Source: Bacteroides sp. 224
Lineage (GTDB): Bacteria > Bacteroidota > Bacteroidia > Bacteroidales > Bacteroidaceae
DNA length: 47,487 nt
Assembly: GCF_010500995.1 (NCBI RefSeq)
Contig: NZ_QVMK01000020.1
Coordinates: forward strand, 1 to 47,487
Direction: 5' to 3'
Both the position numbers and the translations under genes were made by a program. Numbering within the stretch: the first letter of the stretch is position 1; the number at the start of each line of letters is the position of its first letter. Below are positions 1 to 7,758 of the stretch, one piece after another. Under the pieces are notes generated by a model. The model saw only the letters and a program-made list of their open reading frames with translations, was not told the DNA's origin and searched no databases.

Positions 1-115
1 TGAAAAAGGTCAACCTAGTTTATAACTAAGTATAAACCGAGGCAACCAATTCTATTAATAAGACTGAAAGTAGTCAACTAAAAACGTTAACATACAGCTG
101 AAGCTAACTCTTACC

Positions 116-225
116 GGCTTGAGTATTTATTCTTAAGCCTTTGAGTATTTATTCTCAAGCCCTTAAGTATTTGTTCTCAAGCCGTTGAGAAAATATTCTC
201 AAGCTGCTGAGAAAAATGAGAATCG
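116..225. repeat. Tandem array of 22-bp palindromic units (array 1)
   Basis: Five consecutive 22-bp units begin at 116, 138, 160, 182 and 204. Units 1-4 each end in CTYAAG and begin with a variant of CCNTTGAG, so every junction is a short palindrome of the type CTCAAG-CC-NTTGAG. The stretch between (TATTTATT and variants) is AT-rich and less conserved. Unit 5 is decayed. The array lies just downstream of the stop codon of the minus-strand gene at 261-902. The same 22-bp spacing recurs with unrelated sequence at 12653-12735 and 16755-16884. The rest of 1-260 shows no gene. Confidence 0.85.
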
Positions 226-260
226 AGTATGAATAATCCAAGCTAATGCTGAGTATGGTT

Positions 261-902
261 TTACTTTAGTTTGAACAAGAATTTATGATCCTTAAACACC
301 ATTTCAACAATATCAAAACGAATAAATTTGGCAAGCAAATGTTCGGCGGCTCTGCGAGATATTCCGGCTTTTCTGCAATACTTGTTCAGTGAGAGTGGAA
401 TTTCTGCTTCTAATAATTTAAGTAATAACTGTTCTCGTTCGGTAAAAGTAATCAGTTCTCCATTCGAACTCTTATCCTGTTGCCATATACGCAAGTGAAC
501 CGGAGTGGCTAATATATTCTCATCTTTTATACGTACATAAGCCAGTAGTTTTCCTTCCTCATTCTTTGCATATATGGGTTTGCTTTTTTTACTTTCGATT
601 TGCACAAGAAGTACTTGTTTCCCTTCTACCCGGTATGTGTAAGATGAATAATCTACTTGGGGAGAACAATACATTTGAGCAGCAGCTTCAATCATATATA
701 TTTCCTCTTCGGAACGCACTCCCGCTATTTTTCCGTTGTCTTTTACTCCAATTAATAATCGGCCTCCATCTGTGTTTGCAAAAGCAGAAATCGTTCTCGC
801 TATTTTCCTTGCATCTGAAATTTCGAATTTGAAATCTTGCTTTTGATGTTCACCTTCTGCAATCAATAAATGTATATAATCGGTGTTCGTAAGCTCTTTC
901 AT
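261..902 (-). CDS. AlbA_2 (Schlafen-type) putative DNA-binding protein
   Basis: A 213-residue protein. Residues about 15-120 match the AlbA_2/divergent AAA-4 domain: EHQKQDFKFE near the N terminus, then ISAFANTDGGRLLIGVKDNG, the usual N-T-x-G-G-x-L-x-I-G-V-x-D signature. The C-terminal 70 residues (TEREQLLLKLLE, then ISRRAAEHLLAKF) look like a winged-helix segment. Such proteins are usually annotated as ATP-binding or transcriptional regulators; the exact role is unknown. The start at 902 is supported by a good -7 promoter element ending only five bases upstream, which implies a very short or absent leader. It stands alone on the minus strand, divergent from the small histone-like gene. Family call is firm, function is not. 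Confidence 0.85.
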   Translation of the reverse strand: MKELTNTDYIHLLIAEGEHQKQDFKFEISDARKIARTISAFANTDGGRLLIGVKDNGKIAGVRSEEEIYMIEAAAQMYCSPQVDYSSYTYRVEGKQVLLVQIESKKSKPIYAKNEEGKLLAYVRIKDENILATPVHLRIWQQDKSSNGELITFTEREQLLLKLLEAEIPLSLNKYCRKAGISRRAAEHLLAKFIRFDIVEMVFKDHKFLFKLK

Positions 903-907
903 GGCGA

Positions 908-915
908 CAAAAGTA
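908..915 (-). promoter_or_regulatory. Bacteroidetes -7 promoter element for the AlbA_2 gene
   Basis: Read on the minus strand this is TACTTTTG, matching TAnnTTTG. Only five bases (TCGCC) separate it from the ATG at 902. Because the -7 element normally ends about four bases before the start of transcription, the mRNA is predicted to begin at or within about two bases of the start codon. Confidence 0.6.
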
Positions 916-1009
916 GATAAAAAAGTGAAAAAAGTTGCTTTATTCGGCTATTTCCAATTTTTTGAAGAAAAAAATGAGCGTTTTTTTATGCGTATTTCAG
1001 GAAAGAGTG

Positions 1010-1017
1010 TATTTTTG
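1010..1017 (+). promoter_or_regulatory. -7 promoter element for the Hc1-like gene
   Basis: TATTTTTG matches the Bacteroidetes consensus TAnnTTTG and lies 34 bases before the ATG at 1052, a normal distance. No clear TTTG is seen at -33. Confidence 0.6.
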
Positions 1018-1051
1018 CCGCATCATTATTAACTCTAATAATAAAATCATC

Positions 1052-1228
1052 ATGAAAGAACTAGTTGAGAAAGTAAATGAATTAGCTGCTGCTTTTAATA
1101 AAGACGCAAGTGCTCAGATTGAAAATGGTAACAAAGCTGCCGGTACTCGTGCTCGTAAAGCTTCATTGGATATCGAAAAATTGATGAAAGAATTTAGAAA
1201 AGCATCTTTGGAAGCTTCTAAGAAGTAA
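1052..1228 (+). CDS. Histone H1-like (Hc1 family) small basic protein
   Basis: A 58-residue, lysine-rich, alanine-rich protein beginning MKELVEKVNELAAAFNKDAS and ending LEASKK. It resembles the Hc1-like small histones common in Bacteroidetes, with the central G-T-R-A-R-K-A-S segment followed by a basic helix. Such proteins are thought to bind DNA non-specifically and shape the nucleoid. The frame is open back to 935, but the ATG at 1052 is chosen because the family starts with MKEL and because a promoter element sits at 1010-1017, inside the upstream extension. A strong hairpin terminator follows at 1253-1284. Too short for standard gene finders to call reliably, but composition and promoter support it. 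Confidence 0.85.
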   Translation: MKELVEKVNELAAAFNKDASAQIENGNKAAGTRARKASLDIEKLMKEFRKASLEASKK

Positions 1229-1252
1229 GCAACTATTCAAAATGAAATTAAA

Positions 1253-1284
1253 AGAAAGCCGATTCCTTCTGGAACCGGCTTTCT
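1253..1284. terminator. Bidirectional terminator hairpin
   Basis: Arms AGAAAGCCG and CGGCTTTCT pair perfectly, extended inward by TTCC/GGAA across one A-C mismatch, with a TTCT loop. It lies between the convergent Hc1-like gene (ends 1228) and the DUF2721 gene (ends 1287). On the minus strand it is followed by TTTTAATTT, so it can serve both genes. Confidence 0.75.
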
Positions 1285-1286
1285 TG

Positions 1287-1694
1287 CTATTTGTTGATTT
1301 TATTTTCTAAATTACCGAGGTAAATGTCGAGGGCTTTGGTCGATATTTGTATTTCCCAAATGGAAAGCCCCAAAGAAGCAATAAGAAGAACAAGTGCCAC
1401 TCCGAATATATAAACAGATAACAACTGTAACCCTATATATATGAAGAACATGGTAACTACGCATAAAAACAAACTGCCTATTCCTAAAACCTGCATGGTA
1501 CGGGTTAAATAAAGTCGTTGCCGCAGGTTCATTATTTGCGCCATGTTAATATCAGAAGGATCCTGCACATATCTGTCTTTTAACGAGCGTACAAGTTGGG
1601 CATACGACAGAAACCGATTGGTGTACGCCAACAATATAAGAGATACTGCCGAGAACAGTAGCGCAGGTGTGGTGAGGGTTAGTTCTTCCATCAC
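1287..1694 (-). CDS. DUF2721 family membrane protein
   Basis: A 135-residue membrane protein. An N-terminal hydrophobic helix (TPALLFSAVSLILLAYTNRF) is followed by a basic cytosolic-type segment (RQRLYLTRTMQ) and two more hydrophobic stretches (VLGIGSLFLCVVTMFFIYIG and VYIFGVALVLLIASLGLSIW). This order matches DUF2721, whose function is unknown. It begins eight bases after the kbl stop codon on the same strand, so it is probably co-transcribed with kbl. No catalytic motif is visible. Confidence 0.75.
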   Translation of the reverse strand: MMEELTLTTPALLFSAVSLILLAYTNRFLSYAQLVRSLKDRYVQDPSDINMAQIMNLRQRLYLTRTMQVLGIGSLFLCVVTMFFIYIGLQLLSVYIFGVALVLLIASLGLSIWEIQISTKALDIYLGNLENKINK

Positions 1695-1702
1695 ATTTCT
1701 TT

Positions 1703-2890
1703 TTATTTAATTACATTCAATTCTTTACCTACTTTAATAAAGGCTTCAATACATTGATCCAGGTGGCTCCTTTCATGTCCGGCAGAGAGTTGAACACGTA
1801 TACGAGCTTCTCCTTTAGGCACTACCGGGTAGTAGAAACCGGTGACGTATATTCCTTCCTCTTGCATTTTAGCAGCAAATTCCTGCGATAATTTGGCATC
1901 ATATAACATAACTGCACAGATGGCACTTTGAGTTGGTTTAATGTCAAATCCGGCGGCAAGCATTTTATCCTTGAAATAAGTTACATTTTCTACCAACTTA
2001 TCATGAAGCTCACTGCTTTCTTTCAGCATACGGAATACTTCGATACTTGCACCTATAATTCCGGGAGCTAAAGAATTAGAGAATAGATAAGGACGGCTTC
2101 GCTGGCGTAGCAAGTCAATAATTTCTTTGCGCCCGGTGGTGAAACCTCCTAAAGCTCCTCCGAATGCTTTACCAAGTGTTCCGGTGTATATATCTACACG
2201 GCTGTAGGTATCATATAATTCACTAACTCCATGTCCGGTTTTTCCTACAACGCCGGCAGAGTGTGATTCGTCCACCATTACCAATGCATCGTATTTTTCG
2301 GCTAAGTCGCAGATTTTATCCATAGGAGCCACATTGCCATCCATAGAGAATACACCATCTGTTACAACAATGCGGAAACGTTGAGATTGTGCTTCTTGCA
2401 AACACTTTTCGAGTTCCTCCATGTTTGCGTTGGCATATCTGTATCGTTTGGCTTTACAAAGGCGTACACCGTCAATAATGGAAGCGTGGTTTAATGAATC
2501 GGAGATAATGGCATCTTCTTCGCTGAAAAGTGGTTCGAATACTCCACCATTTGCATCAAAACAAGCTGCGTATAAGATGGTGTCTTCGGTTTTGAAGTAA
2601 TCGGAAATAGCTGCTTCCAGTTCTTTATGAATATCTTGTGTTCCGCAGATGAAACGTACGGATGACATACCATACCCTCTTTTATCCATCATTTTTTGCG
2701 AAGCCTCAATAAGACGGGGGTGGTTAGAGAGTCCCAGATAATTATTAGCACAAAAGTTAAGTACTTTTTTTCCTTTTACAGTGATGGCTGCTTGTTGGGG
2801 GCTTTCTATTAATCTTTCTTCTTTATATAAGCCTGCTTCTTTAATTTCTGTAAGCGTATTGCTTAGAAATTCTTTCATTTTACCATACAT
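1703..2890 (-). CDS. kbl: Glycine C-acetyltransferase (2-amino-3-ketobutyrate CoA ligase)
   Basis: A 395-residue enzyme of the PLP-dependent alpha-oxoamine synthase family, full length. It cleaves 2-amino-3-ketobutyrate with CoA to glycine and acetyl-CoA in threonine breakdown. Visible signatures: FCANNYLGLSNHP near residue 47, DSLNHASIIDG (around 130), VMVDESHSAGVVG with the cofactor-ring aspartate (around 205), and TGTLGKAFGGALGG, where the lysine forms the Schiff base (around 240). The C terminus has the expected RIRVQLSAGH. No threonine dehydrogenase gene adjoins it here. It is upstream of the DUF2721 gene with an eight-base gap. Related AONS enzymes (BioF) are possible in principle, but the N terminus MYGKMKEFL and overall match favour Kbl. 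Confidence 0.9.
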   Translation of the reverse strand: MYGKMKEFLSNTLTEIKEAGLYKEERLIESPQQAAITVKGKKVLNFCANNYLGLSNHPRLIEASQKMMDKRGYGMSSVRFICGTQDIHKELEAAISDYFKTEDTILYAACFDANGGVFEPLFSEEDAIISDSLNHASIIDGVRLCKAKRYRYANANMEELEKCLQEAQSQRFRIVVTDGVFSMDGNVAPMDKICDLAEKYDALVMVDESHSAGVVGKTGHGVSELYDTYSRVDIYTGTLGKAFGGALGGFTTGRKEIIDLLRQRSRPYLFSNSLAPGIIGASIEVFRMLKESSELHDKLVENVTYFKDKMLAAGFDIKPTQSAICAVMLYDAKLSQEFAAKMQEEGIYVTGFYYPVVPKGEARIRVQLSAGHERSHLDQCIEAFIKVGKELNVIK

Positions 2891-2983
2891 AGTGACTATT
2901 TGTTTTAAAGTTATGGTGCAAAGGACATTATTTTTATCGGAATAAACAATATCTTTTAGCTGTTAAACCGAAAAAAAAATGCT

Positions 2984-2991
2984 TAACTTTG
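2984..2991 (+). promoter_or_regulatory. -7 promoter element for the DUF4348 - murB operon
   Basis: TAACTTTG matches TAnnTTTG and lies 27 bases before the ATG at 3019. It lies between kbl and the DUF4348 gene, which are divergently transcribed. Confidence 0.6.
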
Positions 2992-3018
2992 CTCCCCTAA
3001 AGTTTATGATGTAATTAA

Positions 3019-3888
3019 ATGCGCAAATTACTTCTGATTATATTTGCTGTTCTTTTTTGTGTAGCTTGCGAAAACAAGAAAAAGAACCAACCAACCTCTG
3101 TTGAACCTGTTGTAGAGACAATACTTAATGTCGATACAGGCTCGGTGGCAGGTGTTGCAAATGTTGATTCAGCAGAAGAAGTTATACCTGCAGAGGAAAT
3201 CCTGCCGCCTGTCAATGAGTATTTCGATGATTTTATTTTCTCTTTTGCGCAGGATACTGTATTACAAAAAAAACGCGTTATATTTCCTCTTCCTTATTAT
3301 AAAGAAGATACTCCGCTTAAAGTGGAAGTTTCAGAATGGAGTCATGATAGTCTTTTTCTTTCAGAAAACTATTATACCATTTTGCTGGACGAAGAGGAGG
3401 AGCTTGATCTCTTGGGAGATACATCAGTGAATTCCGCTCAGGTAGAATGGATGTTTCTGAAAGACTTCTCCACAAAGAAATACTATTTCGAGAAAATAGA
3501 TGGCAGATGGATGCTCGAGGCAGTAAACCAGCATGCTGTTATCAATGAAAAAAGAAATAAATTCCTTGAGTTCTATCGGCAATTTGCGGCAGATAGTGCT
3601 TTTCAGGTAAAGCATATCTGTGATCCGCTTGCTTTCGTTACTACCGATCCGGATGATGATTTTGCAGTTCTGGAAACCTCTCTTGATATAAACCAATGGT
3701 TTGCCTTTAAACCCGAGTTGCCCCAGGAATGGTTGACTAATATTAGCTATGGTCAGGAAGATAAAGACGAATCATCCACTAAAATAGTGCAACTGAAAGG
3801 GGTGGGGAATGGGTTTATCAATACTTTCTTCTTCCGCAAAAAGAACGGAAAATGGGAGTTGTATAAATTTGAGGATTTTGGGAATTAA
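3019..3888 (+). CDS. DUF4348-like putative lipoprotein
   Basis: A 289-residue exported protein. The N terminus has two basic residues, a hydrophobic core and a cysteine (residue 17 in CVACENK) that probably carries lipid, although the lipobox is imperfect. A lysine- and asparagine-rich linker follows. The rest is acidic with many aromatic residues (DDFIFSFAQDTVLQKKRVIFPL; FFFRKKNGKWELYKFEDFGN at the C terminus), which matches what I recall of the Bacteroidales DUF4348 family; no function is established. It is the first gene of a likely operon with murB (19-base gap) and the MBL-fold gene, suggesting an envelope role by association only. Confidence 0.7.
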   Translation: MRKLLLIIFAVLFCVACENKKKNQPTSVEPVVETILNVDTGSVAGVANVDSAEEVIPAEEILPPVNEYFDDFIFSFAQDTVLQKKRVIFPLPYYKEDTPLKVEVSEWSHDSLFLSENYYTILLDEEEELDLLGDTSVNSAQVEWMFLKDFSTKKYYFEKIDGRWMLEAVNQHAVINEKRNKFLEFYRQFAADSAFQVKHICDPLAFVTTDPDDDFAVLETSLDINQWFAFKPELPQEWLTNISYGQEDKDESSTKIVQLKGVGNGFINTFFFRKKNGKWELYKFEDFGN

Positions 3889-3907
3889 CGAATAAAGAAA
3901 CAACATC

Positions 3908-4918
3908 ATGATACGTGAATACGAAAATTACTCACTACTCTCGCATAATACCTTTGGAATAGACATAAAAGCCGCCCATTTTATAGAATATGATTCTGTA
4001 GAAGAGTTGCAGCAAATCATACATAAAGGTACAGTAAAAGAACCCTATATACACATTGGTGGCGGTAGCAATTTACTTTTTACCAAAGATTATGAAGGGC
4101 TTGTTCTACATTCCTGCATCAAAGAAATAACTAAGATTGAAGAAACAGAAGATACTGTAACCCTAAGAGTTGGTTCCGGAATTGTATGGGATGATTTTGT
4201 AGCATGCTGTGTAGAAAACGAATGGTATGGAGCCGAAAATCTTTCTAATATTCCGGGAGAAGTAGGAGCAAGTGCTGTTCAAAATGTAGGAGCGTATGGT
4301 GTAGAAGCCAAAGATATAATTAAAGAGGTAGAACTACTCTCTGTAAAAGGAGAAAAAGCTGTCTTTTCTGCTTCTGATTGTCAATTCAGTTATCGTCACA
4401 GTATATTTAAGAAACCCGAAATGAAGGGATGGTTTGTAACCCGTATCTCTTTTATATTAAATAAGAAGCCGGTTTATAAATTAGAATACGGAGCAATTCG
4501 CGAAGAATTAAAGAAGTATCCGGAAGTAACTTTGGCAGCCGTTCGCAAAGCTATCTTTGCTATTCGTTCTGCTAAATTGCCCGATCCTGCTGTGTTAGGT
4601 AATGCCGGCAGCTTTTTTATGAATCCGATGGTAGATAGGAATAAATTTGAAGAATTGAAGGAAATATATCCGCAGATGCCATTTTATGAAGTAGATTCTC
4701 ATACCATAAAGATTCCCGCAGCCTGGATGATTGAACAATGCGGTTGGAAAGGAAAAGCATTGGGTCCGGTAGCTATGTACGAGAAGCAAGCGTTGGTATT
4801 GGTAAACAGGGGAGGAGCCTCCGGAGAGGATGTGATATCCTTATCCAATGCTGTACGTGCATCTGTCAGAGAAAAGTTTGGCGTTGATATTAATCCAGAA
4901 GTTAAGTTCGTTTCTTAA
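3908..4918 (+). CDS. murB: UDP-N-acetylmuramate dehydrogenase
   Basis: A 336-residue cytosolic FAD enzyme that reduces UDP-GlcNAc-enolpyruvate to UDP-MurNAc in peptidoglycan synthesis. Residues about 50-65 ([20 protein letters not shown]) are the FAD-binding loop. [22 protein letters not shown] is the conserved core near 115. [10 protein letters not shown] near 235 carries the active-site serine, and the end (INPEVKFV) carries the conserved glutamate. Length and lack of the extra loop of type II enzymes match type I MurB. The stop codon is immediately followed by the ATG of the next gene, indicating tight translational coupling. Confidence 0.97.
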   Translation: MIREYENYSLLSHNTFGIDIKAAHFIEYDSVEELQQIIHKGTVKEPYIHIGGGSNLLFTKDYEGLVLHSCIKEITKIEETEDTVTLRVGSGIVWDDFVACCVENEWYGAENLSNIPGEVGASAVQNVGAYGVEAKDIIKEVELLSVKGEKAVFSASDCQFSYRHSIFKKPEMKGWFVTRISFILNKKPVYKLEYGAIREELKKYPEVTLAAVRKAIFAIRSAKLPDPAVLGNAGSFFMNPMVDRNKFEELKEIYPQMPFYEVDSHTIKIPAAWMIEQCGWKGKALGPVAMYEKQALVLVNRGGASGEDVISLSNAVRASVREKFGVDINPEVKFVS

Positions 4919-5680
4919 ATGAAAATTAAAATATTAGGCAGTGGAACTTCAACCGGAGTTCCGGAAATAGGTTGTACTTGTCCGGTTTGTACCTCTGACA
5001 ATCCTTACGACAAACGATTGCGTGCATCAGCTTTGATTCAAACAGATGATGTAACTTTATTAATGGATTGTGGACCCGATTTCAGGGAGCAGATGCTTCA
5101 TACTCCTTTCGGTAAAATAGATGCTGTTTTAGTTACCCACGAACATTACGACCATGTGGGAGGATTGGATGATTTGCGTCCCTTTTGTCGGTTTGGCGAA
5201 GTACCCATATATGCCGAAGGGTATACAGCTGACGCTCTTCGTCTTCGTATGCCTTACTGCTTTGCAGAAAATAAATATCCGGGCGTGCCCGATATCTCTT
5301 TATTCGAACTAACTGTAAATCAACCTTTCCGGGTGAATCAAACTGAGATTATTCCTTTTCGTGTGATGCATGGAAAGCTTCCCATTGTAGGATATCGTAT
5401 AGGTAATATAGCCTATATCACAGATATGTTGACTATGCCGGAGGAATCTTTTGATTTATTGAAAGATTTGGATGTACTTATCCTGAATGCGCTTCGTATA
5501 GAATCTCATATATCTCATCAAACATTGGGAGATGCTTTGTGTAATGCAGAGCGTATAGGAGCAGCAAAAACGTACCTGATACACATGAGTCATCATATAG
5601 GGTTGCATATTGATGTAGATAAGATTCTCCCTCAAAATGTATCTCTTACTTATGATGGATTAGAAATTGTTTGCAATTAA
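4919..5680 (+). CDS. MBL-fold metallohydrolase (PhnP-like)
   Basis: A 253-residue metallo-beta-lactamase-fold hydrolase. It starts GSGTSTGVPEIGCTCPVCTS, the usual opening of PhnP-type enzymes with a CxCxxC cysteine cluster. The metal-binding motif HEHYDHVGG appears near residue 78, further ligands at ITDMLTMP and HMSHHIGLH near the C terminus. PhnP itself is a cyclic phosphodiesterase; Bacteroidales homologues next to murB have no proven substrate, so only the hydrolase class is safe. Zero-base spacing to murB indicates co-translation. Confidence 0.9.
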   Translation: MKIKILGSGTSTGVPEIGCTCPVCTSDNPYDKRLRASALIQTDDVTLLMDCGPDFREQMLHTPFGKIDAVLVTHEHYDHVGGLDDLRPFCRFGEVPIYAEGYTADALRLRMPYCFAENKYPGVPDISLFELTVNQPFRVNQTEIIPFRVMHGKLPIVGYRIGNIAYITDMLTMPEESFDLLKDLDVLILNALRIESHISHQTLGDALCNAERIGAAKTYLIHMSHHIGLHIDVDKILPQNVSLTYDGLEIVCN

Positions 5681-5724
5681 ATGAAATAATTGCGGTAAAA
5701 TTCACTTTTATTTGCAGAATTTAT

Positions 5725-5732
5725 TATTTTTG
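5725..5732 (+). promoter_or_regulatory. -7 promoter element for the gene at 5758
   Basis: TATTTTTG fits TAnnTTTG, 25 bases before the ATG. It shows that the next gene probably has its own promoter despite the short gap after the MBL-fold gene. Confidence 0.6.
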
Positions 5733-5757
5733 CACTAAAAGGTGAAAGGGATAATTT

Positions 5758-7203
5758 ATGAAACTTCGTTTAATACTAAGAACCGCAGTTATAACTTGTG
5801 TCATGCTCCTATGTGTGGGGTTTGTGGCATCTTGGTATTTTGAAATAAATGATACGGAAAAAAGCGAAGATTTTGACCTTTATACCCTTGTTCCGCCCAC
5901 TGCTTTAGCAGTGATAGATACAGATGATGTGGTTCAGTTGATGCAAGGAATCAATGAATTACAGTGTAGTAAAGATGGGCATTTTTTATATTTCTCTCAA
6001 ATGTTCAGTCACCTCAAAGCACATATTAATACCTTATTAGATGAAACACCTCATGGGCTAAGCAGGCAAATGAGTAAAATGCTTATCAGCTTTCATGAAC
6101 CTGATAATATGAATAATCAGGTATTTTATTCAAGGTTGGGAAGTGGAGATCGCGATTTTATTGATCGGTTTATACAAAAGCATTGTGCCAGCATGTTTAC
6201 GGCTAAACAATTTGAATATAAAGGAGAAGAAATCAAGATCTATCCATTGGTTGATGATTCTTTTCTGGCTTGTTATTTTGGACCGGGATATATGGCTTTG
6301 AGTTCCGAAAAACGATTGATAGAAGAAGTGATAGATGCTTTGGTAGATAAAAGATCAATTCTGAATGATTCGGCATTTCAGCAAGTGCGTTCCTCAAACC
6401 GTGGAGCTGTGCTTCCTGCCAATATTTATATGAAAGCCGATTCGATATTCGACACCTGGACGGAGTTCAGTACACAGATGAATACGCATGCCTTGTATTT
6501 TTCGGGAGTGAGTTATGAAGCCGATAAAACCGATACATGCCATTCTTTTACGAATAAGCTTCGCTATCAGACACCTGTAGAAAGGTTTCCCGGAGATATA
6601 CTCCCGGCTTCTACTTTTCTGTTTAGTAAACGTTCTGCTTCTGATTTGCAGCCACTCTTTGATTTTATACCCACCGAATCATCTTTAGTAACCTGTTTTT
6701 TTCATGCGGAAGATTCTGTAGAAAAACCCAGTGTGATTGTGTCTATACCAGTGAAAGATGAAATGAATGCCCGTCGGTCATTTTCCGCTTTAATGGCTAC
6801 GGCTCCCGAGCGTATAAATAATACTTTTGTTACTCTTACCGGGGTGACTTCTTTGGCTTCTTCGGTTTGCAGTGAATTTTATGACGGCAGATTAATTATG
6901 GCAGCCGATAGTATAAGTTTGAACTCTTATATGTCTGCTATGGAGAAAGGCGATATTATGGTAGATCATAATCCACTGTATCAGGAAAGTACTTCTTCTT
7001 TATCCCATTCTTATAATTTTATTATGATGGCAGATTTGGAAGATGTTTTTTCTCAACCGGCTGAATATATGCAATTTATGCCTGAGTTCTTTTTTCGGCA
7101 CAAAGAGTTCTTCCGACACTTTTTATTATCTACTCAGATTATCTGTACAGATGGTGTGATCTATCCCAATATTGTGCTTATATATAAAGGAGTAAGGGAA
7201 TAA
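5758..7203 (+). CDS. Membrane-anchored envelope protein of unknown function
   Basis: A 481-residue protein not confidently recognised; it may belong to the DUF3352-type proteins. A basic start (MKLRLILRT) and one hydrophobic helix at about residues 9-27 indicate an inner-membrane anchor with the rest in the periplasm. Features seen: LVPPTALAVIDTDDVVQLMQGI after the anchor, and a repeated scheme of about 200 residues in which a protein surface quantity is evaluated (GPGYMALSSEKRLIEEVIDAL and later FYDGRLIMAADSISLNSYMSAM), which suggests an internal duplication. No catalytic motif is seen. It has its own promoter and is followed by a hairpin terminator. Confidence 0.75.
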   Translation: MKLRLILRTAVITCVMLLCVGFVASWYFEINDTEKSEDFDLYTLVPPTALAVIDTDDVVQLMQGINELQCSKDGHFLYFSQMFSHLKAHINTLLDETPHGLSRQMSKMLISFHEPDNMNNQVFYSRLGSGDRDFIDRFIQKHCASMFTAKQFEYKGEEIKIYPLVDDSFLACYFGPGYMALSSEKRLIEEVIDALVDKRSILNDSAFQQVRSSNRGAVLPANIYMKADSIFDTWTEFSTQMNTHALYFSGVSYEADKTDTCHSFTNKLRYQTPVERFPGDILPASTFLFSKRSASDLQPLFDFIPTESSLVTCFFHAEDSVEKPSVIVSIPVKDEMNARRSFSALMATAPERINNTFVTLTGVTSLASSVCSEFYDGRLIMAADSISLNSYMSAMEKGDIMVDHNPLYQESTSSLSHSYNFIMMADLEDVFSQPAEYMQFMPEFFFRHKEFFRHFLLSTQIICTDGVIYPNIVLIYKGVRE

Positions 7204-7205
7204 AA

Positions 7206-7234
7206 AAAGGTATAACTCTATTAGCTATACCTTT
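7206..7234. terminator. Hairpin terminator between convergent genes
   Basis: Perfect nine-base arms AAAGGTATA and TATACCTTT enclose an 11-base loop. Read on the minus strand the hairpin is followed by a run of seven T, so it should end transcription of the DUF3127 gene. In the plus direction the T-rich stretch is a little further away, so it may work for both. Confidence 0.65.
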
Positions 7235-7260
7235 ATATATGCAATCTTTTTTATTTCAAA

Positions 7261-7644
7261 TTAGAAAGGAAGATCATCTTTAACATCGCCCGGAGTAAAT
7301 TCCGGAGCCGCTGTTGGGAATGGAGGAGGAACAGGAGCACCTTGAGCCGGAGCACCCATTGTAGCACCTGCAGCTACACGCTCTACTTTCCATGCCCGGA
7401 TACTGTTAAACCATCTGTCGTTCCATTGGCGGGCATCAATATCAAAAGAAACGTTTAGTTCTTCACCCATTTGAATGTTGAACTGTTCTATTTTTTCAGC
7501 GCCAAACACCTCGAAACACATTTTCTTGGGGTATTGGTCGTGGTTTTCGATTACATATTCCTGAGCTTTCCACTCGTTTCCGGTGGCTTTGGCAACTCCG
7601 CTTTTCGGAGTAAGTACTGCGATTATTTTTCCGCTAAAATCCAT
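7261..7644 (-). CDS. DUF3127 domain protein (OB-fold-like, ssDNA-binding candidate)
   Basis: A 127-residue protein. Residues 1-90 match DUF3127: GKIIAVLTPKSGVAKATGNEW, then QEYVIENHDQYPKKMCFEVFG and FNSIRAWKVERV. The tail is rich in proline, alanine and glycine and ends in the acidic motif DDLPF, which closely resembles the C-terminal protein-docking tip of single-stranded DNA-binding proteins. This supports a role near DNA replication or repair, but that is inference. It is divergent from the dnaN operon, which adds weight to such a role. It is preceded on its own strand by TAACTTCG, a one-mismatch -7 element. Confidence 0.85.
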   Translation of the reverse strand: MDFSGKIIAVLTPKSGVAKATGNEWKAQEYVIENHDQYPKKMCFEVFGAEKIEQFNIQMGEELNVSFDIDARQWNDRWFNSIRAWKVERVAAGATMGAPAQGAPVPPPFPTAAPEFTPGDVKDDLPF

Positions 7645-7690
7645 GTTCTGTAATTTTTGTTATTGTGGGGCGAAGTTACAATTATTTTTG

Positions 7691-7698
7691 TAACTTTG
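7691..7698 (+). promoter_or_regulatory. -7 promoter element for the dnaN operon
   Basis: TAACTTTG matches TAnnTTTG, 60 bases before the dnaN ATG at 7759. Transcription is predicted to start around 7702 and to run through dnaN, the exonuclease, coaBC and recN. Confidence 0.6.
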
Positions 7699-7758
7699 TC
7701 CGCATCCGACATATAAAAATGTGGGGTGGAGGATTAAAATTTTAAAAACTAAAAATAT

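Noticed and set aside
116..225. Possible CRISPR array
   Set aside because: Units are 22 bp with spacers of only about 8-12 bp that are themselves AT-rich and partly conserved; CRISPR spacers are about 30 bp and unique, and no cas gene is in the window. The same applies to the arrays at 12653 and 16755.
935..1051. 97-residue version of the Hc1-like protein starting at 935
   Set aside because: The extension covers the promoter element at 1010-1017 and has a different composition; the family protein begins at 1052.
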